A program made the position numbers and the translations under genes. A DNA stretch of 64,000 nucleotides, taken from assembly GCA_002502095.1 (NCBI GenBank), contig DAPJ01000022.1, positions 1 through 64,000 of the forward strand, read 5' to 3'. A model generated the notes under the pieces. It ran no database searches, was not told where the DNA came from, and saw only the letters and a list, made by a program, of their open reading frames with translations. Shown one piece after another: positions 19,013-28,622 of this stretch (positions within the stretch are counted from its first letter, which is position 1; each line of letters opens with the position of its first letter). Origin of the DNA: Euryarchaeota archaeon UBA62 (GTDB lineage: Archaea; Thermoplasmatota; Poseidoniia; Poseidoniales; Thalassarchaeaceae).

Positions 19013-19716
19013 CAGGGATTGCCCCCTACTCCCCATGCAGAGCGTATGTCTGAAGCGGCGGTTACTCCGTCCCTCAGGAGAAGCATCCTATCTGCCTTGG
19101 ACGCAAGATTGGGGTCGTGAGTGACCATTAGTACGGAAATTCCGTAGTCCTCGCAGAGTTCCTTGAACAGATCGAGTATCCCCTCAGCGCTCTTGACATC
19201 AAGATTCCCAGTTGGCTCATCGGCTAGAATTAGGGGTCTGGAGCCAGAAATTGCCCTAGCTATGGCCACTCTCTGCCTCTGTCCACCAGAAAGCTGGTCG
19301 GGGATGAAGTTCATCCTGTCAGACAGGCCCACCTTCCTGAGGGCATCCATTGCCTGACTCTCTGCTTGAGAGGACGGTACGCCAGAGAGCTCGAGTGCGA
19401 AAATGACATTGTCCAAGGCAGATAGCCTATCCACCAGATGGAAGTCCTGGAAAATCCATCCCACGCCTTTCCTCCTAACATCTACGACTCTGCTCGGAGG
19501 ATAAGTACCATACTCGAACTCAGTAAGGGAAATGGAACCTGAATCGGCCTCCAAGAGGCCACCTATGATATTCAACAGAGTGGACTTCCCACATCCGGAA
19601 GGCCCCATAAGAGCTACGAGCTCTCCGGATTCAATCTTGAGGTCTATTCCCTTCAGGACCTCAAGTCTCCTCCTGCCAGAGCCGAAGCCCTTCTTTAGCC
19701 CGTTGACCTCCAGCAT
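19012..19716 (-). CDS. ABC transporter ATPase, LolD/MacB family
   Basis: The protein has 234 residues, the normal LolD length. It shows Walker [11 protein letters not shown]-loop [20 protein letters not shown], signature [16 protein letters not shown], Walker [13 protein letters not shown] and the switch VTHDP. It is the first gene of a three-gene exporter operon and its stop overlaps the permease start by one base. It probably binds one FtsX half and the zinc-ribbon ATPase (14443-15438) the other; that division is inferred from gene order. Confidence 0.94.
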   Translation of the reverse strand: MLEVNGLKKGFGSGRRRLEVLKGIDLKIESGELVALMGPSGCGKSTLLNIIGGLLEADSGSISLTEFEYGTYPPSRVVDVRRKGVGWIFQDFHLVDRLSALDNVIFALELSGVPSSQAESQAMDALRKVGLSDRMNFIPDQLSGGQRQRVAIARAISGSRPLILADEPTGNLDVKSAEGILDLFKELCEDYGISVLMVTHDPNLASKADRMLLLRDGVTAASDIRSAWGVGGNP

Positions 19717-19780
19717 GGACTATCGAGAATTGGCGAGTTTATAATCAGTGGTTGTCCATGAACCAACCTATTTCAGTTGG

Positions 19781-20863
19781 TCATTTATTCAGTGCATCGC
19801 TGTATGCTTCAGCGAGTGAGACGCCTTGAGATTTTGGACTTAGGAGGTTCTCTATGTGATTCATCAATTCCTCTGAGGGATGTCTAGGGACTCCTCCCGC
19901 GGCCCTCCACTCTGAGTGGATTCGGACTATCTCATCCACCCAATCCTGAGTAGCGGTAGCTGGAAGGAGGCACCTGCTGGGAATTATTTCATTATGAGCC
20001 GGAAGGTCTGATGCTATGACTGGGCAACCGGCGGCCATTGCCTCAGCCGGGGGGTATCCGAATCCTTCACTAGCACTGGGGAAGAGTAGGACCTCCGCGC
20101 TCTGTAGAGCGGCCAGTAATTGATCATCGGTAAGCTTGACCTCGCTTCCGATGTGAATCGTATTGATATCTTTCGAAACCTCATCGGGTAATGAAGATAT
20201 CACCTTTTTAGCGAAGTTTAGCCTTTTCCTCTCTTCATTACTTCCCAGGGTTACTACCAACATCTTGGATTCACTATCAAACTCCCCTAGAAGCTCTCGT
20301 GGTTTGGGATTTGATAACGGACTCCAATATTCAGTGTCTATCTGGTGTCTTACAAGAGCCGTTTTCTTTCTAGGAAACATCCTCCTGACATCCATTAGAG
20401 TACTTTCAGAGATGCAAATTATCATATCCGCCCTCTCTAAGCCCTTCTTCAGCATCTTCAAGTCTCTTCTTCTGAAAATACCTGGATTTTGTTCTCCGAC
20501 TGATACAGTAACATCTCCCCCGATTATCTTCCTAGGACTAATATGGAAGAGGTCATGAACTGTGACTATTACCGGTACTGGACAGTTCTTGGGAACCAGA
20601 TGAGCCTGTTCCTGGTCAGTAATGTGGATAATATCTGCAGGTGTGGATTCAGATAATTTTGTCACTGACCTAGGATGAGTATACCATCTCTTTACTGCTC
20701 TTTGGACAAGCCCGGTTACTTGTTCGTGCTCAATGGTTCCGACTTTAGTCCACTGCGGTACGAGCGCCTTTTCCAATAATGACTCGATCGCCTGATGAGC
20801 TCTGCCTAAGCCTGAGTTCTCAGCGAGGCGCCCACCTCTGACTAGCAGAACTCTGCTCACCAT
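19781..20863 (-). CDS. Glycosyltransferase, GT4-like (GT-B fold)
   Basis: The protein has 360 residues from ATG 20863. The C-terminal donor-binding half is typical of GT4: MLVVTLGSNEERKRLNF, then LLFPSASEGFGYPPAEAMAAGCPVIASDLPAHNE with the E-x7-E pair. The N-terminal half carries DIIHITDQEQAHL and PVIVTVHDLFH, as in mannosyl- and other transferases of this family. The sugar and acceptor are unknown; S-layer or lipid glycosylation is plausible. It is divergent from a second GT4 gene 50 bases away. Confidence 0.86.
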   Translation of the reverse strand: MVSRVLLVRGGRLAENSGLGRAHQAIESLLEKALVPQWTKVGTIEHEQVTGLVQRAVKRWYTHPRSVTKLSESTPADIIHITDQEQAHLVPKNCPVPVIVTVHDLFHISPRKIIGGDVTVSVGEQNPGIFRRRDLKMLKKGLERADMIICISESTLMDVRRMFPRKKTALVRHQIDTEYWSPLSNPKPRELLGEFDSESKMLVVTLGSNEERKRLNFAKKVISSLPDEVSKDINTIHIGSEVKLTDDQLLAALQSAEVLLFPSASEGFGYPPAEAMAAGCPVIASDLPAHNEIIPSRCLLPATATQDWVDEIVRIHSEWRAAGGVPRHPSEELMNHIENLLSPKSQGVSLAEAYSDALNK

Positions 20864-20913
20864 GGCCACACCAAGGCGTATCGGACTTAAACGAGGACGG
20901 AGGATGGAGGTTC

Positions 20914-22149
20914 ATGGCGCGTAATGGCGAGGGGGTAGGTAGGGCCCGAGCCAGATTACTCGTTGCCAAGGGTAGCTTCTCCGCTATGGGGGGAGCTGAA
21001 AGGGATATTATCAGGAACCTTCCCGCTCTATCGAAGAAATTCGAGGTTTCTGTGGCTACTCTTGACAGTGCTCAACAGCTCGACTCGATATGTGAAGAAT
21101 ATGGCATTAAACTAATGAAGCCGGATATTTATTGGGAGCCCCCTCGAGAGGCTGTATCCAGGATATTGAATAAAGAGTACTCCAGTTCTTTGCAGAGTTG
21201 GAAATCAGTCGTAGGGCTAGTTGAGAGTTTTGTCGGTTTAGACTATGTTCACCTGACCAGTGGTGACGGGAGCCTGTCCATGTTGGAAATTATTCCTGAT
21301 GGTATTTCTTTGCATTTACACCTTCTTGAACCGCATCGAGGCCTTCATGAGGATGTCTTACATCGGATGATAGATGGAACCCCAAGACGTAGCCTTAGCT
21401 TGACTAGGGCGGCTTTGAGCATGGCTAGAAGAAAGGACCTGTCTAAGATAAGGATGCTTTCATCTAGGCATAGGACTGCAATCAGCGGGAATTCAAAGTT
21501 CACATCCTCGAGGATCGGTGATGTGTATGGAATTCCATCGGGGGTGTTGCCTCCCAGTTTAGATCCCGAAGAGTTTCCCTCTGAATCCCCAAGTTCAGAG
21601 TCATCTTCCCTGGTTGGAATCGGGGGACCGTATGTAGTAACCATAGGAAGGGCGAGTTGGGTGAAAGGAACTTGGGAGACTATTTCCATGCTGAAAGATA
21701 GTGGTTTGTCCCTTGTATTGGTAGGAGGAGGAGAAAAGGAGTCTATTGATTCATTGATTGAACATGCGAAATCGAGCAAGGTGGGAATTTGGGTAGCTCC
21801 GAGACTTGAGTCGCCCGAACTTTGTAGTCTTATTAGGGGGGCAGTCGCGGTAGTCAGCATGGCCCATTCAGAACCTTTCGGACTTACTCCAATAGAGGCC
21901 CAGTCCCTAGGTACGCCTGCCCTTTTCGTGGATGAGGGCGGGTTCAGAGAGACAATAACTGATGGATTTTCAGGTAGGCTTCTTCCCAGGGATGACTACT
22001 CAGCATGGCATACGGCTCTTGAAGAAGCCAAAGACACTCAGAATCGCTCCTTATGGTCAGAGAACGGAAGAGCGAGCATTTCCAATATGGGGTTAAATCC
22101 TGAGGTTTTTTCCACTAGACTTGAGGAGATATTCCTGAGCCTAGAATAA
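20914..22149 (+). CDS. Glycosyltransferase, GT4-like
   Basis: The protein has 411 residues. Near the N-terminus it has a glycine-rich acceptor loop (GSFSAMGGAERDIIRNLPALSKKF). The GT-B C-terminal half has YVVTIGRASWVKGTWE, LVLVGGGEKE and SMAHSEPFGLTPIEAQSLGTPALFVDEGG, the E-x7-E region of GT4. It pairs with the divergent GT4 gene at 19781, and the two probably act on the same surface glycan or glycolipid (inference). Its stop lies 2 bases from the convergent membrane-protein gene's stop. Confidence 0.87.
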   Translation: MARNGEGVGRARARLLVAKGSFSAMGGAERDIIRNLPALSKKFEVSVATLDSAQQLDSICEEYGIKLMKPDIYWEPPREAVSRILNKEYSSSLQSWKSVVGLVESFVGLDYVHLTSGDGSLSMLEIIPDGISLHLHLLEPHRGLHEDVLHRMIDGTPRRSLSLTRAALSMARRKDLSKIRMLSSRHRTAISGNSKFTSSRIGDVYGIPSGVLPPSLDPEEFPSESPSSESSSLVGIGGPYVVTIGRASWVKGTWETISMLKDSGLSLVLVGGGEKESIDSLIEHAKSSKVGIWVAPRLESPELCSLIRGAVAVVSMAHSEPFGLTPIEAQSLGTPALFVDEGGFRETITDGFSGRLLPRDDYSAWHTALEEAKDTQNRSLWSENGRASISNMGLNPEVFSTRLEEIFLSLE

Positions 22150-22151
22150 TA

Positions 22152-22745
22152 TTATTCTATCCTAGCGATCTTCGGTAGAGTGAATCTAAAAACCAGTGCT
22201 GAGGACGTTATTCCTAGGATTAACAAGGACGCGGAAGCCCAAAGTGGCAGTATCGCAGCGGTTTCAGTAGGGAGCCAGAAAGGGAAGACGTCGAACAGCG
22301 ACTCTCCTCTAACTATTTTACCTCCGATAGATGATGCCATGGAAGTCATCAGAAATGCAAAACCTGCTGTAGTGGACTGGAGAATCGCCAGAGGCCTCTC
22401 TTCCCACAACCCCGGACCCATCCTGATCCTTCCAATGACGAAAGCGCTCCAGAAGCCCAGAGCAAGCCCGCTGTAGACGAACTTATTGTACAGAAGTGCA
22501 CTTTCTGCTTGGCCATCGGCCGCAATATTTCCACTGAGAATGGCTATCGGGAGAAAAATTAGAGCCAACACAGAGCCAGCCAGGGATGCTCTGTCCATCG
22601 TAACCATCAGAGATTCATTATTGATTTCTGAGGAGGGGAGTATCAGAGACACTGAGCAACCTATAGCGCATAGAGTGGCCAGAACCATGGAGCCGACTAC
22701 AATCTCCGCCATGGCAGTGTGGAACGTTGCAGCACCTACCATCAT
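22152..22745 (-). CDS. Hypothetical 5-TM membrane protein (weakly DUF2231-like), coupled to Reeler-like genes
   Basis: The protein has 197 residues. Five hydrophobic helices cover most of it: IVVGSMVLATLCAIGCSVSLIL, LAGSVLALIFLPIAILSG, FVYSGLALGFWSAFVIG, AGFAFLMTSMASSIGG and LPLWASASLLILGITSSALVF. The N-terminal AATFHTAMAEIVVG faintly resembles the first helix of DUF2231 proteins, but I would not assign it. Its ATG overlaps the stop of the upstream gene (ATGA), so it is the third cistron of a coupled operon with two secreted CxCH/CxxxCH proteins. That context suggests a membrane partner of those surface proteins. Confidence 0.6.
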   Translation of the reverse strand: MMVGAATFHTAMAEIVVGSMVLATLCAIGCSVSLILPSSEINNESLMVTMDRASLAGSVLALIFLPIAILSGNIAADGQAESALLYNKFVYSGLALGFWSAFVIGRIRMGPGLWEERPLAILQSTTAGFAFLMTSMASSIGGKIVRGESLFDVFPFWLPTETAAILPLWASASLLILGITSSALVFRFTLPKIARIE

Positions 22746-23818
22746 TGGTTACCCCCTTCATAATCTGGATCTTCTACCCATTCCTGTGTATCCGGATTCC
22801 ACAGCCATCCAGGGTTCTCCTCAGACCTGATCATCTCTGATGAGGCCACTATCTGAGTCTGGTCCATATCATCTCTCTGATTAGGAGGATATAGCCGAGC
22901 TTGTAGAGTGACCAAAAATGAAATTATCAATAACGCGAAGGCAAAAGAGTGTGCTCTGGCTGACCACACATCGCCCTCGAATGGAGGCGGGGCAGTTCCC
23001 ATCTTCAGCCAAGGCTGTTCTATGGAGAAGGTTCCATTGAACGTTGTTACTCTATACAAAATATTAGCCTCACCCATTGTAGCAGGAATACTGACTTCCC
23101 AGTCATTACATACATCTTCTGAGTCTTCTTTACAAACCAACTCTGCAATAGTAGGGTTCCACTCTCCTTCAAGCATCCATTCCACACTTATGTCAGTCGA
23201 GTTCCTAGTGCTGATGGACAATGGACTGCTATCCCCAGAGACTCTGAATGAGGGAGCAACCCAGTCATCAGCTAGACCAGGAAGGCCTTCGGGGACGTCT
23301 TGGACATTAATCTCAAACGGTTCACTAACGCCATAGAATGCCTTGTCCCCCGCATAAGAACCATGGTGGATTTCTGCATACAGGACATGGCTGCCAGAAC
23401 TCTCAGGCGAAAGTAAAACCCAAGTTACTGTAACTGAGCCAGAGGAAGATACCTTCGTCTCGATGTAATTGGATGATCCCCCGTTGGGATCTTGAATCAA
23501 ATGCCAACCATGGTCTTCTGGAGTATCTGAATTTCCATTCAGGGAACCTAGGATGAATATTCCAACTATCTGGCTGGGGGTACTGATATCATCTATTGTT
23601 ATGTGAATGGCGACAGCCTGTCCTGAAAATGCCTCATTACCGAGTGTTAACTCAATGGTTGCATCTGAAGGCATACTTAGTGCTGGATCGCCATGACAGG
23701 ATCCTCCGCAAGAGTAGTCTCTATTTCCATCACCGTTTCCTCCCGGGTTTGCAACAGAGCTGCCTGGGGCTAGAATCAGTGTGATACAAATAAGCACCAC
23801 GACTGCGTTCCTTTTCAT
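22742..23818 (-). CDS. Secreted Reeler-like surface protein with CxxxCH motif and C-terminal TM
   Basis: The protein has 358 residues. The signal peptide (MKRNAVVVLICITLILAPGSSVA) is followed by a motif C37-G-G-S-C41-H42-G, resembling a mono-heme site but with three residues between the cysteines instead of two. A ~130-residue beta domain follows (YIETKVSSSGSVTVTWVLLSPESSGSHVLYAEIHHG), similar in layout to Reeler-like domains that come after CxxCHG in bacterial surface proteins. A second beta domain, a TM helix (FAFALLIISFLVTLQARLY) and a cytoplasmic tail ending NPGWLWNPDTQEWVEDP complete it. Start and stop both overlap neighbours by 4 bases (ATGA), so it is tightly coupled to 23815 and 22152. 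Heme binding is possible but not shown. Confidence 0.75.
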   Translation of the reverse strand: MKRNAVVVLICITLILAPGSSVANPGGNGDGNRDYSCGGSCHGDPALSMPSDATIELTLGNEAFSGQAVAIHITIDDISTPSQIVGIFILGSLNGNSDTPEDHGWHLIQDPNGGSSNYIETKVSSSGSVTVTWVLLSPESSGSHVLYAEIHHGSYAGDKAFYGVSEPFEINVQDVPEGLPGLADDWVAPSFRVSGDSSPLSISTRNSTDISVEWMLEGEWNPTIAELVCKEDSEDVCNDWEVSIPATMGEANILYRVTTFNGTFSIEQPWLKMGTAPPPFEGDVWSARAHSFAFALLIISFLVTLQARLYPPNQRDDMDQTQIVASSEMIRSEENPGWLWNPDTQEWVEDPDYEGGNQ

Positions 23819-26466
23819 TCTGATTTCCTCCTTGCCTCTGTGACAGCAAATATCAGAGATAGAACACCCAGAGTGGCCATTAATCCGGATATTGCTAACG
23901 ATATGGTAGGGGACACTTCCTCAGTTGATTCTTGTGTGGCTGAAGCAATGGAAGTCGCATCTACACTGATGTGATTCTGTCCATCGACAATCCAAACTAC
24001 CTCTTGGTTTTCAACTACTGATGTCACGACATAGTACAGTGTAGTAGCAACAGGGACGGGTTCGCTCCATTCCTGATATGTAGTAGAGCCGACAGGGGTC
24101 AATGGAGTGGGTATTGGTTCACCCCACACTGGAATCTCATCGAACATCGTTAATCCAACCACTGAAGATATCGGCGTAGTAGATCTGTAAATCCTATATT
24201 CATCTGATGAACCAGCCCAAACTAGGTTCACTTGATCTCCATCCAGAGTTGCTACAAGGGATAGAGGAGTCTGCGGTTCATCATAGACAATGCTCGAAGT
24301 CGATGATTGGACTTCCTGCATATTGTCAGTTACAGTCAGCGAGATAGAGTGAGGTCCCGGACCCATAATGACATCAATAGTACTTCCAGATACCTCAACA
24401 CCGTCTATTATCCACAGATAGGATGAAACTTCTCCATCTGGATCAAAGGAGCTGGTTGCATCAAAGGTAGCTACAGACCCAGATATTGGAGGAGATGGAG
24501 ATACGGACCAGAGTGGAACCGGAGGTAGGTTTGCTATTGTTACTGAAGCTGAGGAATTAGTACCCAGCCCCCATGGATCTGTCGCAGTTACTACCACTTC
24601 CCAGAGTTGTCCTGGCTCTAGTCTGTTCGAGTTTACAGTATCGTTTCCACCTAGATCAGAAACGATGAAACCATCCCTGAACCATGAGTAGTCGAGTTCG
24701 ACAGGTTCATTGTCGGGATCCCTAGTTATGGTAATTGCCAGCAGATCATTCAAGGAGTCTGGAGAGGTTACCATATCCCCAATTGGTGAGTTCTCCAGAG
24801 TAACTTCTAGGATTATTGGTCGAGCATTTTCAACTACTCTCGAGTTGGTCTTCATTGAGGTCCCGAGACCCTCTCCATCTCCTGGAATGACTTGTACTGA
24901 CCAGTGTTCATCTCTATCCACCTCAGTGGAGGGTATTGAGTAAAGGCCGTCATAGTCAGTGATCCACTCACCATCAACCCACCATCTAATTTGACTGGCT
25001 TGCTCCAAATCTCCGTCGATATCAAATTGCTCCCATTCCACATACAGATCAGAGTCAGTTGTCAGTTTTCCCTGTGGCAAGAGTGAGATATTAGTTACAA
25101 CTGGAGGGGTATTAACAATAGTTACAGAATCTGTTACGAACCACTCAGACCAGACTAGGCCATCGAATACTCGAACATGGGACTCCCACGTTTCTCCCTT
25201 GGAGGTGAAGGATGGGTCAACCACTGTCTCGTCATTGAATGCTGCCACCATGGCAGAATCTCTGAACCATCGAATTTCTGTAGACTGGATTGTGTCCCCA
25301 TCAGGATCGTAGGGGGTGTAAATTAGTTGTAAGGAGTCAGTAGTTACAGTATTTCCAGTAGTGGAGATGAATGCAGAAACGGAGGGCCCCGTATTGGAAG
25401 ATCCTATGACAACTATCCCACTGTAAACTGTTAGTCCGAAGTCCGAGGAATCGTGAGGAGTGATAGAAACCTCCCATTCATCACCGGACCTTATCATAAA
25501 GCTGGATACAGCTTCTTCTCCGTCTAACTCCGGGACTCTAGAGCCATCTAGGAACCAATAAATTGTAGTCTGTTGGTCGTCCTGTGGATCTCCATCAAGG
25601 TCATAGTACTCCCAGTTCAATGTGAGGTCGTCATCATCCATTGGAGATTCTGGACCTATTGACAAGTCTCTGGCGATTGGAGCAGTATTTCCTATTGAGA
25701 TAGGATCTAAGGAAACCGTATCTCCAAATTCATTTCCATCATTGGGAGTAACCTCTACTCTCCAGCTCTGATCCTTGGAAATCCAAGAGTTTGGAATATC
25801 GGTTAGATCATCAATCTGAGTAACTCTAAGACCGTCCCTGAACCAGTGGATAGATGTGCCTTGCTCGAAATCTCCGTCCTCGTCATAGTATGTGTAGCTG
25901 ACTCCCAGTCCAGTCTCCTTAGTTGGAGAGGATGGGACATAGCTCACTGATGATACCGTAGGAGGGGTGTTTGTGGAGCCAGAGTCTTCACTTGACTGAT
26001 GAGTTAGAGTTGCCCATCCATCTCCGGCATTATTTCCATTGCCATTAGCAGCCATCACCGCCAACGAGAATGTAACGGTACCTGAGCCAGCTGATGGAGC
26101 GGTCCAGTCCAAAGACCAGCTTCTATAGTCTGGGAATTGATGAGTTGCTTGGTTTCCTGCGGAGTTGACTTGTGTGTTCATTATTCCAAATCCAGTAGCT
26201 AGGGTTCCATCGGACACCTGTAAGTTGAATCCTCCCTTGGAGCCAGATACGCCCCCATTCATCCCTATATTCAACGAATAGCTCTGTCCGGGCGAGTAAG
26301 TGGAAGGAAAGTTGTGAGTTGGTGTTGGAGAGGCGGCAGAGCCCCCATGACAATTGCATCCATTTGAAGAATTATACTTACCACCACTGTTGGCTATTGC
26401 CATCTGAGAGGCAGATGATAGAAGTAAGAATATCACAATCACCGAGATGACCCCGCGTCGTGGCAT
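23815..26466 (-). CDS. Large Reeler-like/PKD surface protein with CxCH motif and C-terminal TM
   Basis: The protein has 883 residues. A signal peptide precedes C37-N-C39-H40-G, at the same residue number as the CxxxCH motif of the downstream paralogue. A Reeler-like domain follows (FNLQVSDGTLATGF.. and SWSLDWTAPSAGSGTVTFSLAVMAANGNGNNAGDGW). Four or five cadherin/Ig-like repeats come next, each with Y-D-x-DGD, then I-x-WFxDG and W-x-V-x-V-x-P-x-DG (about residues 190-650). There is a PKD domain (FDATSSFDPDGEVSSYLWIIDG), an Fn3-like piece and a final TM (AISGLMATLGVLSLIFAV) with a short basic tail. It is first in the coupled trio, likely extracellular, with adhesive or redox roles unproven. Confidence 0.8.
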   Translation of the reverse strand: MPRRGVISVIVIFLLLSSASQMAIANSGGKYNSSNGCNCHGGSAASPTPTHNFPSTYSPGQSYSLNIGMNGGVSGSKGGFNLQVSDGTLATGFGIMNTQVNSAGNQATHQFPDYRSWSLDWTAPSAGSGTVTFSLAVMAANGNGNNAGDGWATLTHQSSEDSGSTNTPPTVSSVSYVPSSPTKETGLGVSYTYYDEDGDFEQGTSIHWFRDGLRVTQIDDLTDIPNSWISKDQSWRVEVTPNDGNEFGDTVSLDPISIGNTAPIARDLSIGPESPMDDDDLTLNWEYYDLDGDPQDDQQTTIYWFLDGSRVPELDGEEAVSSFMIRSGDEWEVSITPHDSSDFGLTVYSGIVVIGSSNTGPSVSAFISTTGNTVTTDSLQLIYTPYDPDGDTIQSTEIRWFRDSAMVAAFNDETVVDPSFTSKGETWESHVRVFDGLVWSEWFVTDSVTIVNTPPVVTNISLLPQGKLTTDSDLYVEWEQFDIDGDLEQASQIRWWVDGEWITDYDGLYSIPSTEVDRDEHWSVQVIPGDGEGLGTSMKTNSRVVENARPIILEVTLENSPIGDMVTSPDSLNDLLAITITRDPDNEPVELDYSWFRDGFIVSDLGGNDTVNSNRLEPGQLWEVVVTATDPWGLGTNSSASVTIANLPPVPLWSVSPSPPISGSVATFDATSSFDPDGEVSSYLWIIDGVEVSGSTIDVIMGPGPHSISLTVTDNMQEVQSSTSSIVYDEPQTPLSLVATLDGDQVNLVWAGSSDEYRIYRSTTPISSVVGLTMFDEIPVWGEPIPTPLTPVGSTTYQEWSEPVPVATTLYYVVTSVVENQEVVWIVDGQNHISVDATSIASATQESTEEVSPTISLAISGLMATLGVLSLIFAVTEARRKSE

Positions 26467-26555
26467 GGCTAACTATGGGAGATGCGGACTGAATAAATTC
26501 ATTGGTTTGAATTGGACAAATCATCCGCTGCATTCATTGATTGTCCCCTCGTCGG

Positions 26556-28622
26556 ATGGCCATGGGACCGATTGAGAAGGTGGCAATCATTGGTGCGGGT
26601 AATATGGGTTCTGGGATAGCACAGAAGAGTGCCCAAGAGCGATTCGCGGTTCAAATGGTAGATAGGGAGCAAGAGTGGGTAGACAGAGGACACGGGATTG
26701 TGTCAGAGTTTCTGAAGGAAGCAGAGGAGCGTAGGATATTCAACTCTAAGCAGGTAGAGCAGATTAAGTCAAGAATTACTGGCGTAGTGGGAACAGAGAA
26801 TGTTGATCCATCGACAGATCTAGTCATTGAAGCTGTTTTCGAGGATTTTGATGTTAAAAGAACCGTCTTTGAGACTTTGAACGATGTTTGCGATAGTCAT
26901 ACCATTCTGGCCAGCAATACATCTTCGTTGTCTGTGGACAAGCTGGCATCATCTACTGGCAGACCGGATAGGTTTGTGGGCCTACACTTCTTCTATCACC
27001 CTGCAAAGAATAGACTTGTTGAGGTGATTCCAGCTGCTGAAAGCTCCGAGAGAAGTATCAAGCTGGTGGAACAGTACTGTAAGTCAATGGGAAAGGTAGT
27101 GATTGTTTGCAAAGACCGACCGGGCTTTGTGGTAAATCGATTCTTCGTACCATGGCTAAATGAAGCCTGCAAGCTTTTGGAAGAGGGAGTAGGGAGCACC
27201 GCACAGATTGACTCGGTTGCTAGATCCGCTTTCAATATTGGAATGGGTCCATTCGCCTTGATGAATCTAACAGGACCGCCCATCGCATTACATTCAACCG
27301 ATTACTTAGCCAAACAGTTGGATACGCCCAGATATATCGCAACAGACTCCCTTAGGAATCTAGTAGAAGGCGGGCGATTATGGGAAATTGCAGATGATGA
27401 AGAATGTGACGAGGCTACTAAGAGAATAATTTCCGAGAGGCTTCTGGGACAGGTTTTCTCTGTTTCTGCTCAGATTGTTGAGGAGGAGGTATGCTCAATG
27501 GAAGATGTTGACAGAGGGGCTAAGGTTGGATTGAGATGGGCGAAAGGACCGTTCGAGATCGCTAATGAAATAGGAGTCAGTGAAGCCTCAAGGATGGCTG
27601 TTAATTATTCACAAATGGCTGGGATAGAGCTCCCGAGGTGGTTCTCCGATAGAAAAGAGGAGTTCGAGTTCTCCTATGTTGATTTAAGCGTGGAAGGTGA
27701 AATTGCAAGAGTCAGATTGAATCGACCAGAGGCAATGAATGCTCTAAATGTCAGCCTTGTCTCCCAATTGGGGGAGATTGTGGATGAAATTAATTCCAGA
27801 GTAGACATTTCCACAGTTGTATTCGAGGGGGCTGGCAAAGCCTTTGTCGCAGGAGCAGATGTAAAATTCTTCGTGGATAAGCTCAGTGAGGACTCTTTCA
27901 GAGATATATACGAATTCACATCAGACGGGCACGATGTTCTCAATAGTATCGAGAGATGCGAGAAGACAACCATTGCCCTAACGACGGGATTGGCACTGGG
28001 AGGGGGTCTTGAACTAGCGCTTTCCTGCGATTACAGGATTGGTACTAGGAGGACTCAATTCAGATTTCCAGAAACATCGATAGGAATTTACCCTGGCCTT
28101 GGAGGGACACAGAGAACTGCGAGGATTTGTGGTGTTGAATGCGCAAGATATGCAGTTCTGGCTGGTAACTTCCTAGATTCATCGACAGCACTAGATCTAG
28201 GTCTGCTGACACACAAAGTAGAGTCCTCCGATGTAGAAGATACTGTAATTTCTCTGGTGGGCAAGAAGCCTGACCAGAAGTATCCCGGAGAACCATTGAA
28301 CGATGATAGTGAAGTTGCCCTCTTCGCGAAAGACTTCTATTCTGATGAGAATATTGAGGTGTTGGTTTCTGGAAAGGTACCCGAGAACTACGATTCGGAG
28401 GACCCTAGAGTTTCAAGACAGATAAAATCCCTATCAAGAGCAGCCCCTATAGCGCTCAGTATAGCGAGTGATTTACTGTCCGATGTAAGAACCGGAGCCT
28501 CTCTAGAGGATGGGCTTAAGCTCGAGCTACAAAAACTGGAAGAGATCTTCAGTACAAAAGATGCAGAGGAAGGGCTCAGTGCTCTGATCGAGGGAAGGCG
28601 TCCAAAGTACAACTCATCCTAG
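26556..28622 (+). CDS. Bifunctional 3-hydroxyacyl-CoA dehydrogenase / enoyl-CoA hydratase (dehydrogenase first)
   Basis: The protein has 688 residues. Residues ~1-290 are the NAD dehydrogenase: VAIIGAGNMGSGIAQKSAQ, then GLHFFYHPAKNRLVEVIP and KDRPGFVVNRFF. Its second helical domain follows (GPFALMNLTG.. and RGAKVGLRWAKGPFE). From ~375 on is a crotonase domain: VRLNRPEAMNALN, VFEGAGKAFVAGADVKFF (oxyanion hole) and ALGGGLELALSCDYRIGTRRTQFRFPETSIGIYPGLGGTQR with both catalytic Glu regions. The order dehydrogenase then hydratase matches archaeal fused enzymes and is reverse to FadB. It would act in fatty- or amino-acid-derived acyl-CoA oxidation. A second ATG at 26562 is possible. The last bases overlap the small gene on the other strand. 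Confidence 0.93.
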   Translation: MAMGPIEKVAIIGAGNMGSGIAQKSAQERFAVQMVDREQEWVDRGHGIVSEFLKEAEERRIFNSKQVEQIKSRITGVVGTENVDPSTDLVIEAVFEDFDVKRTVFETLNDVCDSHTILASNTSSLSVDKLASSTGRPDRFVGLHFFYHPAKNRLVEVIPAAESSERSIKLVEQYCKSMGKVVIVCKDRPGFVVNRFFVPWLNEACKLLEEGVGSTAQIDSVARSAFNIGMGPFALMNLTGPPIALHSTDYLAKQLDTPRYIATDSLRNLVEGGRLWEIADDEECDEATKRIISERLLGQVFSVSAQIVEEEVCSMEDVDRGAKVGLRWAKGPFEIANEIGVSEASRMAVNYSQMAGIELPRWFSDRKEEFEFSYVDLSVEGEIARVRLNRPEAMNALNVSLVSQLGEIVDEINSRVDISTVVFEGAGKAFVAGADVKFFVDKLSEDSFRDIYEFTSDGHDVLNSIERCEKTTIALTTGLALGGGLELALSCDYRIGTRRTQFRFPETSIGIYPGLGGTQRTARICGVECARYAVLAGNFLDSSTALDLGLLTHKVESSDVEDTVISLVGKKPDQKYPGEPLNDDSEVALFAKDFYSDENIEVLVSGKVPENYDSEDPRVSRQIKSLSRAAPIALSIASDLLSDVRTGASLEDGLKLELQKLEEIFSTKDAEEGLSALIEGRRPKYNSS

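Noticed and set aside
21345..21860. A 171-codon minus-strand frame inside the second glycosyltransferase
   Set aside because: It lies entirely antisense to a GT4 gene with intact motifs.
23815..26466. Internal repeats as a CRISPR-like or DNA repeat array
   Set aside because: The repetition is at protein level (Ig/cadherin-like domains); DNA copies are divergent and of domain length.
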